From assembly GCA_003645915.1 (NCBI GenBank), contig QNDG01000109.1, positions 1-6,115 of the forward strand: a DNA stretch of 6,115 bases, written 5' to 3'. Position numbers and translations under genes: made by a program. How positions within the stretch are numbered: position 1 is the stretch's first letter; each line of letters starts with the position of its first letter. The notes beneath the pieces are model-generated. The model ran no database searches and had not been told where the DNA came from. It was given only the letters and a program-made list of their open reading frames with translations. This DNA comes from Candidatus Zhuqueibacterota bacterium. Its GTDB lineage: Bacteria; Zhuqueibacterota; QNDG01. Below, piece after piece: positions 1 to 6,115 of the stretch.

Positions 1-719
1 AGACGGCTGTGATTATCAAAAACCATTGACCTTCCGTCAAAAATAAGTTCATCATTTGCGCCGGTCTGGTTAACAAACACGAAAGGCATGGAGTGTTTTT
101 CCGAATGGCTCTTAATAAGATTATACCTTACAGGCTGCTTGCCGAGAGAAAATGGTGATGCTGATATGTTGATTATTATTGTTGCTCCTTTTTTCGCCAG
201 AATTGCAACAGGGTCAATATCATACTGCGGAGAAGAGAGTACTTCCGGATTGTTCCATGCATCCTCACAGATTGTTATTCCCAGTTTTTCTCCTTCAAAT
301 TCAACAATATCAATATGTTCTGCAGGAGTGAAATAACGTTTTTCATCAAAGACATCATAAGTTGGCAAAAGACTCTTTTGCTGGGTAAACAGAATTTTTC
401 CGTTTTTTATAAGAACTGCACTGTTGTACAGCTTAAAACCGTTTTTAGTTTCTATCCTTTCAAAGGTACCGCAGATTAAACCTATGGAAGGAAATTTTTC
501 GGATATTTTAAGAACCTTGTTCAGAGCGTTTTTGTTTGCATCGTAAAAATCCACTCTTTCAAGAAGATCTTTAGGTGGATAGCCTGAGAGTATCAGTTCG
601 GAAAACACAACAAGAACTGCATTATCATGTTTAGCTGTATTTAATGCATGCTCGATTTTAAGAACATTGTTGTTAAAATCCCCGATTGTAGGATTAAGCT
701 GGGCTATGGTTATTTTCAT
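1..719 (-). CDS. nadE: Glutamine-dependent NAD+ synthetase, N-terminal (amidase) part, truncated by window edge
   Basis: This gene encodes the cytoplasmic enzyme for the last step of NAD biosynthesis: ATP-dependent amidation of deamido-NAD+, with glutamine as ammonia donor. The 239 visible codons form the carbon-nitrogen hydrolase (nitrilase-fold) glutaminase domain. The Glu-Lys-Cys triad is present: Glu41 in FSELILSGYPPKDLL, Lys115 in QQKSLLPTYDVFDEKRYF and Cys151 in ITICEDAW. Further family hallmarks are NISASPF (184-190), VNQTG (216-220), DE (223-224) and FDGRS (227-231). Family members usually exceed 500 residues. The missing C-terminal synthetase domain, with its ATP-binding SGGxDS-type loop, must lie left of base 1. 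The start at 719 is the first in-frame ATG. It is preceded by an AGGA (plus-strand 723-726) that sits rather close to the start codon, and the protein begins MKITIAQLNPTIGD as expected. No frameshift is visible. The gene is transcribed away from the large secreted-protein gene and appears to have its own promoter at 760-788. The family call is firm; whether the synthetase half is intact cannot be seen. Confidence 0.95.
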   Translation of the reverse strand, partial: MKITIAQLNPTIGDFNNNVLKIEHALNTAKHDNAVLVVFSELILSGYPPKDLLERVDFYDANKNALNKVLKISEKFPSIGLICGTFERIETKNGFKLYNSAVLIKNGKILFTQQKSLLPTYDVFDEKRYFTPAEHIDIVEFEGEKLGITICEDAWNNPEVLSSPQYDIDPVAILAKKGATIIINISASPFSLGKQPVRYNLIKSHSEKHSMPFVFVNQTGANDELIFDGRSMVFDNHSR

Positions 720-759
720 ATTTCCTGCTGAAGTTTATTTTTAAAGTAAGTACTGTAAA

Positions 760-788
760 AATATAAGGATAAATTAATGATTTGTCAA
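760..788 (-). promoter_or_regulatory. Sigma-70-type promoter of nadE
   Basis: Read on the minus strand, TTGACA (788-783) is followed by a 17-base spacer and TATATT (765-760). This is a perfect -35, optimal spacing and a -10 one base off consensus. Transcription would begin near 753, giving a leader of roughly 34 nt before the nadE ATG at 719. It is the best housekeeping-type promoter in the intergenic region and indicates constitutive or mildly regulated expression. Seen in sequence; activity is inferred. Confidence 0.75.
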
Positions 789-913
789 ATATTTTCTAAG
801 GAAAAACATTCCAAATAACAAGTAGGCAAGAATTGCCGAATTACGGTTGTTTTTCTGTTTCTGATGTTTTTATTATGTTTCATAAATCAATATAAAACAG
901 TAGATTAAGTTGT

Positions 914-923
914 GATGTACATC
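914..923. promoter_or_regulatory. 10-bp palindrome abutting the -24 element (possible operator)
   Basis: GATGTACATC is a perfect palindrome ending three bases before the -24 element at 927. In the longer stretch 911-926, the left half TGTGA plus a six-base spacer matches a CRP/FNR-family half-site, but the right half (TCCAA instead of TCACA) is poor. It could bind a dimeric regulator that blocks or assists RNA polymerase. Sigma-54 activators more often bind further upstream, so a repressor-like or unrelated role is equally possible. The core ATGTACAT recurs at 989-996 over the start codon of the downstream gene. The binding role is inferred. Confidence 0.35.
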
Positions 924-926
924 CAA

Positions 927-942
927 TGGTACGGGCTTTGCT
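927..942 (+). promoter_or_regulatory. Sigma-54 (RpoN) -24/-12 promoter of the large secreted-protein gene
   Basis: TGGTACG-GGCT-TTGCT matches the RpoN consensus TGGCACG-N4-TTGCW with one substitution (T for C at the fourth position). The invariant GG (928-929) and GC (940-941) are separated by exactly ten bases, as sigma-54 requires, and the region just before -12 is T-rich. The predicted start point is about base 953, giving a leader of roughly 36 nt that contains the ribosome binding site at 978-981. Such promoters are silent without an ATP-hydrolysing enhancer-binding protein, so the downstream gene is probably switched by a signal-responsive activator encoded elsewhere. No obvious paired enhancer site was recognised upstream. 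The match is seen directly; use in vivo is inferred. Confidence 0.72.
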
Positions 943-977
943 TTAAAAAGGGTGACACCCAAGTAAATTTTTGAAAC

Positions 978-981
978 GGAG
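978..981 (+). promoter_or_regulatory. Ribosome binding site deciding the start at 989
   Basis: GGAG lies seven bases before the ATG at 989, a good Shine-Dalgarno spacing. A second in-frame ATG at 995 has the weaker GGTG (984-987) seven bases before it. The two candidate starts differ only by Met-Tyr and both keep the signal peptide intact. The upstream ATG is preferred because its ribosome binding site is stronger. Confidence 0.6.
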
Positions 982-988
982 ACGGTGA

Positions 989-3900
989 ATGTACATGCAA
1001 AATAAAAAGTTAAAAAGGTTAATTTTATATTTTACAACCCTTTTAATCATTTCAGTCTGGACTGGAGCTGTTGCAGCAACTCTGGAACTGTCCTGGCAAC
1101 CAAATTCCGAACCTGACCTTGCAGGATATAAAATTTACTACGGAAACAGCGGCCCCCGTATATATTCCATAATACTTGATGTGGGAAATGTAACTCAATA
1201 CCAGATAACAGGTCTGAGTATAGGCTCAACTTATTATTTTGCTGTAACTGCTTACGATGAAAGCGGTAATGAGAGTGAGTATTCAGAAGAAGTCAGCTAC
1301 CACATAAAAGATATGGAACCGCCTGTTATTACATCTGTCTCATGTATTTTGGTTGATAAAGTTGTAGTAAAGTTTAATGAACCTGTAGAAAAAGTATCTG
1401 CTGAATTGATTTCAAATTATTCAATAAGCGGCGGTATTGTGGTCCAAAGTGCAGTACTGCAGAGCGATACCAAAACTGTTAATCTTTTTACAACAAGCCA
1501 CCCGAACGGAAATTACACATTAACAGTAAACAATGTAAGAGACAGAGCTTCTGTTCCCAACACAATTACGGCAGATACACAAGTCAATTATTCGTGGAGC
1601 GGAAATGACGAGACTCCTCCTCATGTAACCAATCTTGAATTAAAGAATGATGATTTTATTGTTGTTGAATTTTCCGAACCTGTTGAATCAGGCTCCGCAA
1701 CAAATGTATCCAACTACTCAATAACACCGACTGTGCAGATAAATTCAGTTGATATTGCAGGCACATTTACAAAGGTTTATATTTCAACTGCAAAACATAC
1801 AAGAGGCGTAAGTTATAAATTGGTAATAAATGGAGTTAAGGACGGTGCAGGTAATGTAATGAATTCCGTGCAGGAAAGTTATCTGTGCGCATCTGAAGAT
1901 AGTGATCCACCTGTAGTAACTGCAGTGAGAATCAATGATGACGGTAATCAGGTGGTGTTGGAGTTCAGCGAAGTACTGGATAAAACAAGTGCTGAAACAA
2001 AAGCTAATTATTCCATATCTCCCTCAGTAACGATTAATTCTGTTTCATTAAACAGTGATAATAAATCCGTAACTCTGCAGACTGCTGTTCATGCAGGCGG
2101 AGATTATACAATTACTGTTAATAATGTGGGAGACGACGCTACTCCTCCGAATTATATGTCATCTTCGGAACTTTCTTACACATATCAGCCTCCGGATCAT
2201 ACTCCTCCGGAAATTGTTTCAGCGGAACTTGCAAGCAGTGACCTTCTTCAGGTTACGTTTTCCGAACCTCTTGAAGAGGCCAGCGCTGAAAATGTGTCTA
2301 ATTACACAATTTCTCCAAATATCAGAATTGACAGGGCAACACTTGATGTTTCCAGAAAAATGGTTCTTCTTGAAACTGCAGAGCATGCTGCAGGCAGCTA
2401 TACAATTTCCGTAAAAAATATCAGAGACAGAGCGGATCAGCCCAATACTGTTGTTTCAGGCTTGTCTGTCAGTTACCAGTACAATCCGCCTGATACGGAT
2501 CCTCCGTATGCAAGAAGCGCTGTACTGCACGGTGAAGATGTGGTAGAGGTGATTTTTAACGAACCTGTTGAGAGAAATTCAAGTGAGAATATTGCAAATT
2601 ATCAGATTACTCCTTATGTTGAAATAAAGAGCGCTGCTCTTGTAGGTGATACTCTCAACAAAGTGTATCTTACAACAGGAAAGCATACTCCAGGTGTAAA
2701 TTACACAATTACAATATCAGGAATCAAAGACAGGGCACCTGTACCAAATATCATAGCTTCAGGACAAAGTGCAAATTATTCATGTCCTGTAGTTGACAAT
2801 ACTCCTCCAAGGCTGGTTACTGCGGAACTTCAGGGAAATAACTTTTTAAAACTTGTATTCAGCGAGTCAGTTGATTTTGAATCTGCTGTAAATAAGTCAA
2901 ATTACACAATATCTCCGGCTCTGGCAATTGAAGAAGCTACTCTGGATGCTTCCTTAAAGATTGTTTTTCTGAAAACAGCCACACATCAGCCAGGCACTGA
3001 TTATACTGTCACAGTTACAGGAGTAAAAGACAGGGCAAATCCGCCAAATATAATCGGCACGGAAAATTATTATAATTACACATGCGAATCAGTTGACAAT
3101 GTCCCTCCGGCACTGCTCAGGGCTGATCTGCACGGCAATATGCTTCTTGAATTGATTTTCAGCGAGCCTCTTGAAAAGAGCTCTGCCCTGGATAAGAGTA
3201 ACTATTCAATTAACAACGGAATATCTGTTGAGACCGTTTCTATGAGCGAATCTCAGATGCAGGTCTTTCTGAAAACAAGCCAGCATCAAAAAGGTACTTA
3301 TACTGTTACTGTAAATAATGTAAAAGATCTGGCGGATATTCCCAATACAATTGATCCTGCCAGTTCAAGTACAGACTATACATATACACCTGTTGATACA
3401 ATTAGTCCTGTTGTTGTAAGCGTTTCAGCAGTTAATAAAACCACAGTAGAGATAATTTTTGATGAACCTCTTGACAGAGAAAGCGCGGAAACAGTCTCCA
3501 ATTACATAATAAACAACAATGTAACAGTGGAAAAGGCAATTTTAAATTCTGCTCTTACAACTGTGTATCTCCAGACATCGGAATTTGCTCCTGGCAGTTA
3601 TGTGATTACATTAAAGAACATCAAAGACGCTTCAGATAATAAAAATCAGATTGAGCAAAAGAGTGTTCAGTATGTTTATCAGGTATATGATGATGTGCCT
3701 CCGTCGCTTGCTTCGGCAACTGCAAAAAGCTCAAAAATGGTTATTGTTACATTCAGCGAGCCGCTGGAACCAACCAGTGCGGAAACTGTTTCCAATTACA
3801 GTATTAACCCAGGTGTTCAGGTAAAAGGCGTATATCTGACTGCATCTGACAGGCAGGTTATAATAGAAACATCAGAGCATGCTGCAGGCGAATATACTCT

Positions 3901-6115
3901 GACTGTAAACGGAGTAAAAGACGCTTCAGCAAATCACAACCAGATTTCACCTTACAGTACAATAACTTACAGCTGGAGTCCTGCTGATACTGTAAAACCG
4001 AAACTTGTCTCTGCTGAGCTTTCTACTGACAGTTATCTTGAACTCACTTTCAGTGAGCCTGTTGATGACAAGACCGCAAATAACAAGGCAAATTACACTA
4101 TTGATCCTCCTGTACAGATAATTAATGCCAGTTTAAATTCCAATCTGACAGTTGTTGGTCTGGTAACTGCAAAACATGCGCCGGGGACTTATACAATATC
4201 AGTAAATAATGTTACGGACAGGGCGTTTAATCCCAATATAATTGGAAGTGATAACAAAAAAACATACACATTTACACCGCCTGATACTGTTGCACCAAAG
4301 CTTATATCAATACAGGTAAATTCTCCCCAGTCAATAGCTCTTACGTTTGACGAGGAACTTGACAGGGCAAGTGCAGAGACTATTTCCAGCTACAGTATAA
4401 GTAACGGAATACAGATTACAAATGTGAGCCTGCTTGCATCTTTGACAACTGTGCACATTGAAACATCACCTCATCAGCCTAATGTTACGTATGAATTAAC
4501 AATTTCAAAGATTAAGGACAGGGCCCCTTCACCAAATGAAATTAAGACACAGATTAAAAAGAGTTATTCCTACAATCCTCCGGATACTGAAAAACCGGAG
4601 CTGGTAAGTGCAAAACTTATAAGCGGAGCCAACCTTCTTGAGCTGGTTTTCAGTGAAAAGATCGACAAAAAAACTGCTGAGAACAGAGAAAACTATGTAA
4701 TTGATCCCAGTGTTGAAGTTAACCTTGCAACATTGGATACTATTACACTTAAAAAGGTGATTTTGGAAACAACAGACCACAGGCCGGGAATCCAGTATGC
4801 TGTAAGTGCCAGAAATATAAAAGATTTGGCTCCTATACCAAATGTAATTGATCCTTCAAAGTGGGTTCATTACCAGATGCCCGGATCAGGGAGTATGGTT
4901 GATAACACTCCTCCACAGATTGCAAGAGTGGATGTTACATCCAAAAGCAGCATTGATATTGTTTTTTCCGAACCGGTAAGCAAAGCATCTGCAGAAAATG
5001 TAAACAATTACATTATCAGCGATACTGTAAAAGTTATTTCTGCGAAACTTGATACAGACAAAGTGAAAGTGCATCTTACTACAAGTGAGCACAGATACGG
5101 CAAACCTTACACAATTTCAGTAAAAAATATCAGGGATGCTTCCCAGTATCAGAATGCTATGAACGGAGGTTCCGGAATAAAATATCTTGTTACGGATGAA
5201 GCTTCGCTGAGCAATGTTAACAAACAGTCATATGAATTCGGAGTTGTTGAAATAGGTCATAACAGCTATGTTGACCGTAATTATACTCTGGAGCAGATAC
5301 CGGCGTATTTGTCAAAACAGCCCAGAGTTGTAACTGCCAATGATGATAAAATGTCAAAAGGCGATAATTTTCTCAGTTTTGAATTGTGGGGAGAAGCAAC
5401 AGTTTATGTTGCATTTGATAAAAATATTCCTAAAATTCCGTCATGGCTCAGCAAATGGAGACAGACCGGAGATCAGATAGTAGATTCAAGAGAAAATGTG
5501 TTTAATATTTACAGCAAGGAAGCTACAAGCGGCAGAGTTATCCTCGGAGGAAACGAAGGAACAATGGATGATAATATGTACATGGTATTCATTGAACCGA
5601 GAACTGATTCCAAAGCTGTTATTGCAAGTCTGAATAAAACATCATACGACCTGGAGCACATATCTGTTGGAGATACGTGTTACATTGACAGACCTCATAC
5701 AGTTACATCGGTTCCTCCTGATCTTGAAGAACTTTTATGGATAAGAACTGCAAATGATGATAAACTGAGTACAGAACCTATCAGATTTCATCTTAACAAG
5801 AAATCAGTTGTTTATGTAGTGTTTGACAGCAGAATTTCGCCGGTTCCAAAGTGGCTTTCTGACTGGGATAAATTTGACGGGCAGATCACGAACTCGCGCT
5901 CTGATAAGTATGATATTTATTATAATGAATTTAGTGATGGAGATGTGGAGCTTGGAGTAAACGGCGGTACAGCAGAAGATAATATGTACTTTGTACTTAT
6001 TAAACCGTCTGACAAAGAAGATGAAGATAAACAAGGTCCTACAATTCCCAATAAGTTTGAGTTGTTCCAGAATTATCCGAATCCGTTTAATCCTTCAACA
6101 CACATAAGAACTAAT
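989..6115 (+). CDS. Giant T9SS-secreted surface protein: signal peptide, FnIII, 13 Ig-like repeats, paired C-terminal units, sorting domain (3' truncated)
   Basis: An uninterrupted 1709-codon frame runs off the right edge. Residues 1-29 are a signal peptide: a Lys/Arg-rich start (NKKLKR), a hydrophobic core and a likely cleavage at AVA-A. Residues about 31-106 form a fibronectin type III domain (SWQPN, YKIYYG, YQITGL, YYFAVTAYDESGNES). Residues about 110-1407 are thirteen tandem Ig-like units, and about 1412-1673 are two copies of a different unit. An acidic/polar linker (DKEDEDK, 1675-1681) leads into ELFQNYPNPFNPST (1691-1704), the opening of a type A T9SS C-terminal domain. The product should cross the inner membrane by Sec and the outer membrane by T9SS, then be anchored to the surface or released. 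Only about 60-80 residues are probably missing. No catalytic motif was seen. Just five cysteines occur in the visible protein (119, 300, 599, 699, 1564). An adhesin, surface-layer or matrix component is the best inference; ligand and partners are unknown. A sigma-54-type promoter (927-942) precedes it. Confidence 0.9.
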   Translation, partial: MYMQNKKLKRLILYFTTLLIISVWTGAVAATLELSWQPNSEPDLAGYKIYYGNSGPRIYSIILDVGNVTQYQITGLSIGSTYYFAVTAYDESGNESEYSEEVSYHIKDMEPPVITSVSCILVDKVVVKFNEPVEKVSAELISNYSISGGIVVQSAVLQSDTKTVNLFTTSHPNGNYTLTVNNVRDRASVPNTITADTQVNYSWSGNDETPPHVTNLELKNDDFIVVEFSEPVESGSATNVSNYSITPTVQINSVDIAGTFTKVYISTAKHTRGVSYKLVINGVKDGAGNVMNSVQESYLCASEDSDPPVVTAVRINDDGNQVVLEFSEVLDKTSAETKANYSISPSVTINSVSLNSDNKSVTLQTAVHAGGDYTITVNNVGDDATPPNYMSSSELSYTYQPPDHTPPEIVSAELASSDLLQVTFSEPLEEASAENVSNYTISPNIRIDRATLDVSRKMVLLETAEHAAGSYTISVKNIRDRADQPNTVVSGLSVSYQYNPPDTDPPYARSAVLHGEDVVEVIFNEPVERNSSENIANYQITPYVEIKSAALVGDTLNKVYLTTGKHTPGVNYTITISGIKDRAPVPNIIASGQSANYSCPVVDNTPPRLVTAELQGNNFLKLVFSESVDFESAVNKSNYTISPALAIEEATLDASLKIVFLKTATHQPGTDYTVTVTGVKDRANPPNIIGTENYYNYTCESVDNVPPALLRADLHGNMLLELIFSEPLEKSSALDKSNYSINNGISVETVSMSESQMQVFLKTSQHQKGTYTVTVNNVKDLADIPNTIDPASSSTDYTYTPVDTISPVVVSVSAVNKTTVEIIFDEPLDRESAETVSNYIINNNVTVEKAILNSALTTVYLQTSEFAPGSYVITLKNIKDASDNKNQIEQKSVQYVYQVYDDVPPSLASATAKSSKMVIVTFSEPLEPTSAETVSNYSINPGVQVKGVYLTASDRQVIIETSEHAAGEYTLTVNGVKDASANHNQISPYSTITYSWSPADTVKPKLVSAELSTDSYLELTFSEPVDDKTANNKANYTIDPPVQIINASLNSNLTVVGLVTAKHAPGTYTISVNNVTDRAFNPNIIGSDNKKTYTFTPPDTVAPKLISIQVNSPQSIALTFDEELDRASAETISSYSISNGIQITNVSLLASLTTVHIETSPHQPNVTYELTISKIKDRAPSPNEIKTQIKKSYSYNPPDTEKPELVSAKLISGANLLELVFSEKIDKKTAENRENYVIDPSVEVNLATLDTITLKKVILETTDHRPGIQYAVSARNIKDLAPIPNVIDPSKWVHYQMPGSGSMVDNTPPQIARVDVTSKSSIDIVFSEPVSKASAENVNNYIISDTVKVISAKLDTDKVKVHLTTSEHRYGKPYTISVKNIRDASQYQNAMNGGSGIKYLVTDEASLSNVNKQSYEFGVVEIGHNSYVDRNYTLEQIPAYLSKQPRVVTANDDKMSKGDNFLSFELWGEATVYVAFDKNIPKIPSWLSKWRQTGDQIVDSRENVFNIYSKEATSGRVILGGNEGTMDDNMYMVFIEPRTDSKAVIASLNKTSYDLEHISVGDTCYIDRPHTVTSVPPDLEELLWIRTANDDKLSTEPIRFHLNKKSVVYVVFDSRISPVPKWLSDWDKFDGQITNSRSDKYDIYYNEFSDGDVELGVNGGTAEDNMYFVLIKPSDKEDEDKQGPTIPNKFELFQNYPNPFNPSTHIRTN
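1079..1306 (+). other. Fibronectin type III domain (within the large CDS)
   Basis: Residues 31-106 show the FnIII pattern. An early Trp (SWQPN) is followed by a Pro/Asp turn and the C-strand GYKIYYG, then the E/F region YQITGL, and finally YYFAVTAYDESGNESEYS with the conserved aromatic-x-V-x-A-x-D-x-x-G-N-E-S motif. It sits directly after the signal peptide, so it is the N-terminal tip of the mature protein. FnIII domains in bacterial exoproteins act as spacers or weak binding modules; the specific role here is not evident. Confidence 0.85.
1316..5200 (+). repeat. Array of 13 tandem Ig-like (SbsA/Big_5-like) units of about 99 residues
   Basis: Units begin at a D/T-x-PP-like boundary near residues 111, 210, 307, 406, 505, 606, 706, 806, 904, 1003, 1102, 1202 and 1308. 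Lengths are 97-101 residues, except 106 for unit 12. Each unit follows the same pattern: a V/L-x-S/T-A opening strand; F-S/N/D-E-P/E-V/L-D/E; a S/T-A-E-x-x-S-N-Y-x-I motif; a central strand; H-x-x-G-x-Y-T-I/V-x-V; V/I-K/R-D-R-A or K-D-A-S; P-N-x-I; and an aromatic closing strand. This matches the bacterial Ig-like fold of SbsA/Big_5 domains (tFsepvd and gtxYtvtvxxvkDxaGN). Unit 2 keeps the canonical KDGAGN. By eye the units are clearly divergent from each other, so the array looks old rather than freshly amplified. The expected product is a long beta-sandwich rod. The family name is recognised by pattern only. Confidence 0.8.
5216..6007 (+). repeat. Two copies of a C-terminal unit of about 137 residues with ANDDK / WLxxW / DNMY motifs
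   Basis: Copy A covers about residues 1410-1537 and copy B about 1549-1673. Matching landmarks are offset by 136-138 residues: a VDR/IDR Tyr-containing start (NSYVDRNYT against TCYIDRPHT), TANDDK (1449-1454 and 1587-1592), TVYVAFDKNIPKIP against VVYVVFDSRISPVP, WLSKW / WLSDW (1486-1490 and 1622-1626), SREN/SRSD, ILGGNEG against LGVNGG, and DNMY (1528-1531 and 1664-1667). They do not resemble the Ig-like units and look beta-rich. Similar segments occur, to my recollection, at the ends of other secreted multidomain proteins, but I know of no assigned activity. Position next to the sorting domain suggests a surface-proximal or ligand-binding module. Copy B carries the protein's only late cysteine (1564). 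Confidence 0.75.
6050..6115 (+). other. Start of type A T9SS C-terminal sorting domain (truncated by window)
   Basis: Residues 1688-1709 read as a short lead-in followed by ELFQNYPNPFNPST and HIRTN. The N-Y-P-N-P-F-N-P-S/T-T core is the highly characteristic beginning of the Por-secretion C-terminal domain used by T9SS cargo across the Bacteroidota and related phyla. The remaining beta-sandwich, usually some 60-80 residues with a terminal basic strand, lies beyond base 6115. It fixes export route and protein orientation: the C-terminus is at the outer membrane translocon and the FnIII end is distal. Confidence 0.88.

Noticed and set aside
88..336. Open frame of 82 codons on the plus strand
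   Set aside because: It is the antisense shadow of the nadE glutaminase domain, which has complete catalytic motifs; it has no ribosome binding site or recognisable features.
825..837. Small inverted repeat GGCAA-GAA-TTGCC in the intergenic region
   Set aside because: Only five base pairs, with no T-run on either side, so it is not a terminator. It could be an operator, but nothing supports a named regulator.
847..876. Possible sigma-70 promoter on the plus strand, TTGTTT-18-TATTAT, that could also serve the large gene
   Set aside because: The -35 is poor, the spacer is 18 bases and the region is AT-rich, so such matches are expected by chance. The sigma-54 match at 927-942 is much more specific. 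It remains a possible secondary promoter.
905..988. Possible riboswitch (cyclic di-GMP-like) because of GCAAAGCC on the minus strand and a GGGT-GAC-ACCC hairpin at 950-960
   Set aside because: The conserved cyclic di-GMP riboswitch core, its tetraloop and its second stem are absent in both orientations. The GGGCTTTGC stretch is better explained as the -12 part of the sigma-54 promoter. The hairpin straddles the predicted start point.
2091..2414. Open frame of 107 codons in another plus-strand frame, and several minus-strand frames at 1047-1229, 4529-4780, 4886-5092 and 5804-6034
   Set aside because: All lie inside the continuous large coding frame, and their translations are low-complexity products of the repeated units or antisense shadows.
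1316..5200. Frequent N-Y-S/T sequons in the repeats, suggesting N-glycosylation
   Set aside because: The Asn-Tyr pair is part of the conserved fold motif (SNY-x-I), so the sequon arises automatically. No oligosaccharyltransferase or other evidence is available in the window.
1316..5200. Calcium-binding cadherin-like interpretation of the D-x-x-PP boundaries and D-rich turns
   Set aside because: The inter-domain D/T-PP pattern lacks the DxD / DxNDN / LDRE sets of cadherins. The SEP-L/V-D and KDRA motifs fit SbsA-type Ig-like domains better.

Overview
The window holds two divergently arranged genes, both cut by the window edges, around a control region of about 270 bp. On the minus strand (719 down to 1) lies the amino-terminal half of a glutamine-dependent NAD+ synthetase (nadE). 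On the plus strand (989 to 6115, open at the right edge) lies one very large secreted protein. The 1709 visible residues carry, in order, a signal peptide, a fibronectin type III domain, thirteen tandem Ig-like units of about 99 residues, two copies of a different C-terminal unit of about 137 residues, and the beginning of a type IX secretion system (T9SS) sorting domain.

Organism: the T9SS type A tail (FQNYPNPFNPST) points to the Bacteroidota / Ignavibacteria / Calditrichota / Fibrobacterota / Cloacimonadota assemblage or a related candidate phylum. The DNA is AT-rich. A -24/-12 promoter upstream of the large gene implies that the organism has sigma-54. A conventional TTGACA-17-TATATT promoter before nadE argues against the typical Bacteroidota -33/-7 promoter style. 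I cannot name the genus or phylum from the sequence.

Layout: 1-719 nadE (partial, minus); 720-988 intergenic, with the nadE sigma-70-type promoter at 760-788, a 10-bp palindrome at 914-923, a sigma-54-type promoter at 927-942 and a ribosome binding site at 978-981; 989-6115 the large surface-protein gene.

How it fits together: the two genes have no evident functional link. nadE looks like a housekeeping gene with its own promoter. The large gene looks like a separately controlled, activator-dependent gene for an exported, cell-surface or released filament-like protein. No catalytic domain is visible in the large protein, so adhesion, surface-layer or matrix roles are the best guesses. The points most worth follow-up are the sigma-54 promoter on a T9SS cargo gene, the long Ig-like array, and the paired C-terminal ANDDK/WLxxW/DNMY unit, whose function I do not know.
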